From: an uncultured Elusimicrobium sp.
GTDB taxonomy: Bacteria; Elusimicrobiota; Elusimicrobia; Elusimicrobiales; Elusimicrobiaceae
Assembly: GCA_946061795.1 (NCBI GenBank)
Contig: CAMGSK010000088.1
Coordinates: forward strand, 1-6,311
Direction of reading: 5' to 3'
Length of the DNA: 6,311 nucleotides
Shown: piece by piece, positions 4,929 through 6,311 of the stretch
Position numbering within the stretch: the stretch's first letter is position 1
Layout: each line of letters begins with the position of its first letter
Program-made: the position numbers and the translations under genes
Notes under the pieces: generated by a model
What the model was told of the DNA's origin: nothing
Databases searched by the model: none
Seen by the model: the letters and a program-made list of their open reading frames with translations, nothing else

Positions 4929-5540
4929 ATGATAAAAAATTTATTGCGCGCGTGGGATCCGTATCGTCAGAGTTTTTTGTATTTCCGCTGGGGCTTTTGG
5001 GGGTTGTTGTTTTGTGCCGCGGGCGCGTGGTTTTTGTATGGCCAGGCGCACGGAGTTTTGGGAAAACTGTTGTTTGATAATATTTTTGTTTATTTGCCCA
5101 ATTATCTGACGCACGAATTTTCTCATCGGTTTTGGTGCACTTTCGGCTGGGAATGGTGGTGCTATGCCTCGGGCAACTGCATGGAAACGCTGGTTGTGCT
5201 TCTTCTGTGTTTCGGCGCGCTTCGTTTGAGCGGAGGGCGGTATCTTTTGCCGCCGCTTTTGTATTGGCTGTCCACCACGTTGTACGGAGCGGGCATTTAC
5301 TGCGCCGACGCGCGCGCCATGAAATTGCATTTAACTTCTTCTGATATGATGTCCAACTTTGCTCCCGGTATGATGAAGGGGGACTGGCATTATATTCTCA
5401 GTCCGCTGGGGTTGCTGGAGCAGGATGTGCTGCTGGGAAATATTTTGGTGTTTGCCGCCTGCGTGTGCTTTATGCTGGCGGCATACAGCCTGTGGTATTA
5501 TTGGACGCATTCCGACCAGTACTTGTTTGACGGCCGCTGA
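4929..5540 (+). CDS. Membrane protein with HExxH motif, putative zinc protease family
   Basis: A 203-residue protein with about four hydrophobic segments (roughly 22-38, 84-100, 104-120 and 170-190). After the first helix comes THEFSHRFWCTFG, with HEFSH at 62-66 matching the HExxH zinc-binding signature, then ASGNCMETL with Glu86 as a possible third ligand. Further conserved-looking pieces are YCADARA (124-130) and GDWHYILSPLGLLEQD (151-166). I recall a family of uncharacterised bacterial membrane proteins with the same order (HExxH, SG-rich turn, ADARA, DWxYxLxxxGLLExD). It resembles site-2-protease-like enzymes but lacks the M50 NPDG motif, so peptidase activity is unproven. It has its own promoter and no Shine-Dalgarno. 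Its stop lies 2 bp from that of the convergent ankyrin gene. Confidence 0.85.
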   Translation: MIKNLLRAWDPYRQSFLYFRWGFWGLLFCAAGAWFLYGQAHGVLGKLLFDNIFVYLPNYLTHEFSHRFWCTFGWEWWCYASGNCMETLVVLLLCFGALRLSGGRYLLPPLLYWLSTTLYGAGIYCADARAMKLHLTSSDMMSNFAPGMMKGDWHYILSPLGLLEQDVLLGNILVFAACVCFMLAAYSLWYYWTHSDQYLFDGR

Positions 5541-5542
5541 AC

Positions 5543-6262
5543 CTATTGGCCGGATGAACACTTTTCCCCGTACGCTTTGGAAAGCGCGGGGATTATTTTT
5601 GGAAATTTGCTTCGGGCGGATTGCACAATGGTGTTTCCGTCATATTTGCGGCAGGGGTCCGCGCCGTGTTCCAGAAGCAATTGCACCGCTTCTTTGTTTT
5701 TTAATTCCGTGACGGCGTAGAACAACGCGTCCGTATTCCACTTTGTCTGCAGATTCGGGTTGGCCCCGCGTTTAAGCAAATATTCTATCAGTTTCAGCCG
5801 CTGTCCTTCATCGGGCATATCTACCGTCATCGCCAAGATCAAAGGCGTAGCCCCCGTATCCGTCTGCGGGTTGGGGTCGGCTCCTTCCTGCACCAGTTTG
5901 GCCGCCGTTTCGGCGTGGCCGTCGCGCACGGCGACGAACAGCGGCGTCCAGCCTTGAACGTTGGAGTGATTGGGGTTCTCCCCCAGTTTGAGCAGTAAGC
6001 GGACGATTTGGTCGTTTCCGCCGGAAGCGGCCGCCAAAAGCGGGGTAAATTCGGCGTTTTTGTAATGGCGGAGTGAGTCGTCTATATACATGACCCAGTC
6101 AATTTGCGCTCCGCTTTCCAGCGCGTTTTTGACGGCGGTCAAATCTCCGTCATATGCGGCCCAAATCAAATCCGCGGCCCGTTCTTCTTCTACTCCTTTG
6201 CGGTACCAAAGGGAACATGCCAGCACGGCGAAGAAAAGTAAAAAAACAAAAAATTTTTTCAT
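5543..6262 (-). CDS. Ankyrin-repeat lipoprotein or secreted protein
   Basis: A 239-residue protein with an N-terminal KK-hydrophobic signal (FFVFLLFFAVLAC). VLA-C at 13-16 fits a lipobox, so it may be a lipoprotein facing the periplasm; a simple membrane anchor is the alternative. About five ankyrin repeats follow: roughly 30-56 (degenerate), 70-101, 104-136, 137-172 and 175-207. TPL and GADPN / GANPN hallmarks are visible in the middle ones. The repeats would make a protein-binding surface; no enzymatic domain is present. The second repeat is preceded by an insert (VMYIDDSLRHYKN). AAGGA (6264-6268) lies just before the ATG. The gene converges on the HExxH membrane protein; whether they interact is unknown. 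Confidence 0.9.
   Translation of the reverse strand: MKKFFVFLLFFAVLACSLWYRKGVEEERAADLIWAAYDGDLTAVKNALESGAQIDWVMYIDDSLRHYKNAEFTPLLAAASGGNDQIVRLLLKLGENPNHSNVQGWTPLFVAVRDGHAETAAKLVQEGADPNPQTDTGATPLILAMTVDMPDEGQRLKLIEYLLKRGANPNLQTKWNTDALFYAVTELKNKEAVQLLLEHGADPCRKYDGNTIVQSARSKFPKIIPALSKAYGEKCSSGQ
5566..5600 (+). terminator. Hairpin inside the ankyrin gene, likely terminator for the convergent gene
   Basis: On the + strand CCCCG (5566-5570) pairs with CGGGG (5587-5591), and CGCTTT (5573-5578) with AAAGCG (5581-5586); TA at 5571-5572 is a bulge. A T-rich stretch follows (5593-5600). It is placed 25 nt after the + strand stop codon and lies wholly within the - strand coding sequence. Confidence 0.6.
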
Positions 6263-6268
6263 GTCCTT

Positions 6269-6299
6269 ATTATATAAAATACATTCTCCGCCGTAGCAA
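6269..6299 (-). promoter_or_regulatory. Promoter of the ankyrin-repeat gene
   Basis: On the - strand TATAAT lies at 6269-6274 and the overlapping TATATA at 6271-6276. A TTGCTA -35-like element at 6294-6299 is 17 nt from TATATA and 19 nt from TATAAT. Transcription would begin at or a few bases before the ATG (6262), partly excluding the AAGGA Shine-Dalgarno. Confidence 0.45.
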
Positions 6300-6311
6300 A
6301 AACCCGGTTTT

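Noticed and set aside
6298..6311. AAAAACCCGGTTTT at the window edge as a terminator
   Set aside because: It could be one arm of a terminator like the one at 1501-1531, but the other arm lies outside the window, so it cannot be supported.
1..6311. CRISPR array, insertion sequence or transposase
   Set aside because: No regularly spaced repeats of 20-40 bp and no transposase-like protein or terminal inverted repeats were seen.

Overview
The window looks like a piece of chromosome from a diderm (Gram-negative-type) gut bacterium. My best guess is a gut Elusimicrobiota member. The hints are a pilin-like protein of the [31 protein letters not shown]-like style (written here only as a family description), mixed GC-rich codon use with AT-rich intergenic DNA, and a prophage lysis module carrying spanins, which only make sense with an outer membrane. 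The phylum assignment is inference; the diderm envelope is better supported.

Positions 1-1498 are the end of a phage late operon, all on the + strand and tightly packed. It holds the tail of an unidentified gene, a one-helix membrane protein with a coiled coil, an M15-type endolysin, a second small holin-like membrane protein, an overlapping i-spanin/o-spanin pair, a GTG-started cysteine-rich mini-protein and a standalone NrdD-tail-like protein. Nearly every junction is an ATGA-type or larger overlap with its own Shine-Dalgarno, so the cassette is probably translationally coupled. The genes would act in order: membrane lesion (holin), cell-wall cleavage (endolysin), outer-membrane disruption (spanins). 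The operon ends in a strong bidirectional terminator. Immediately beyond it lies a tRNA-Asn on the - strand whose 3' end points at the phage genes, with short repeats between the two. That is the geometry expected of a prophage integrated at the 3' end of tRNA-Asn.

Positions 1645-4165 are ordinary chromosome: an MFS exporter-like gene on the - strand, diverging across 52 bp from a DnaJ/CbpA-type co-chaperone on the + strand. The latter ends in a textbook terminator.

Positions 4189-6262 hold three genes. The first is a type IV pilin-like gene interrupted by a frameshift at a run of six Gs. The second is a small membrane protein with an HEFSH (HExxH) metal-binding motif. The third, converging on it with only 2 bp between stop codons, is a lipoprotein-like ankyrin-repeat protein on the - strand. 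The first two have promoter-like elements placed so that transcription would start at or next to the ATG and have no visible Shine-Dalgarno, suggesting leaderless mRNAs.

The points most worth a second look are the frameshifted pilin, the hidden cysteine-rich ORF stacked between the o-spanin and the NrdD-like gene, the prophage/tRNA junction, the leaderless pair, and the HExxH membrane protein.
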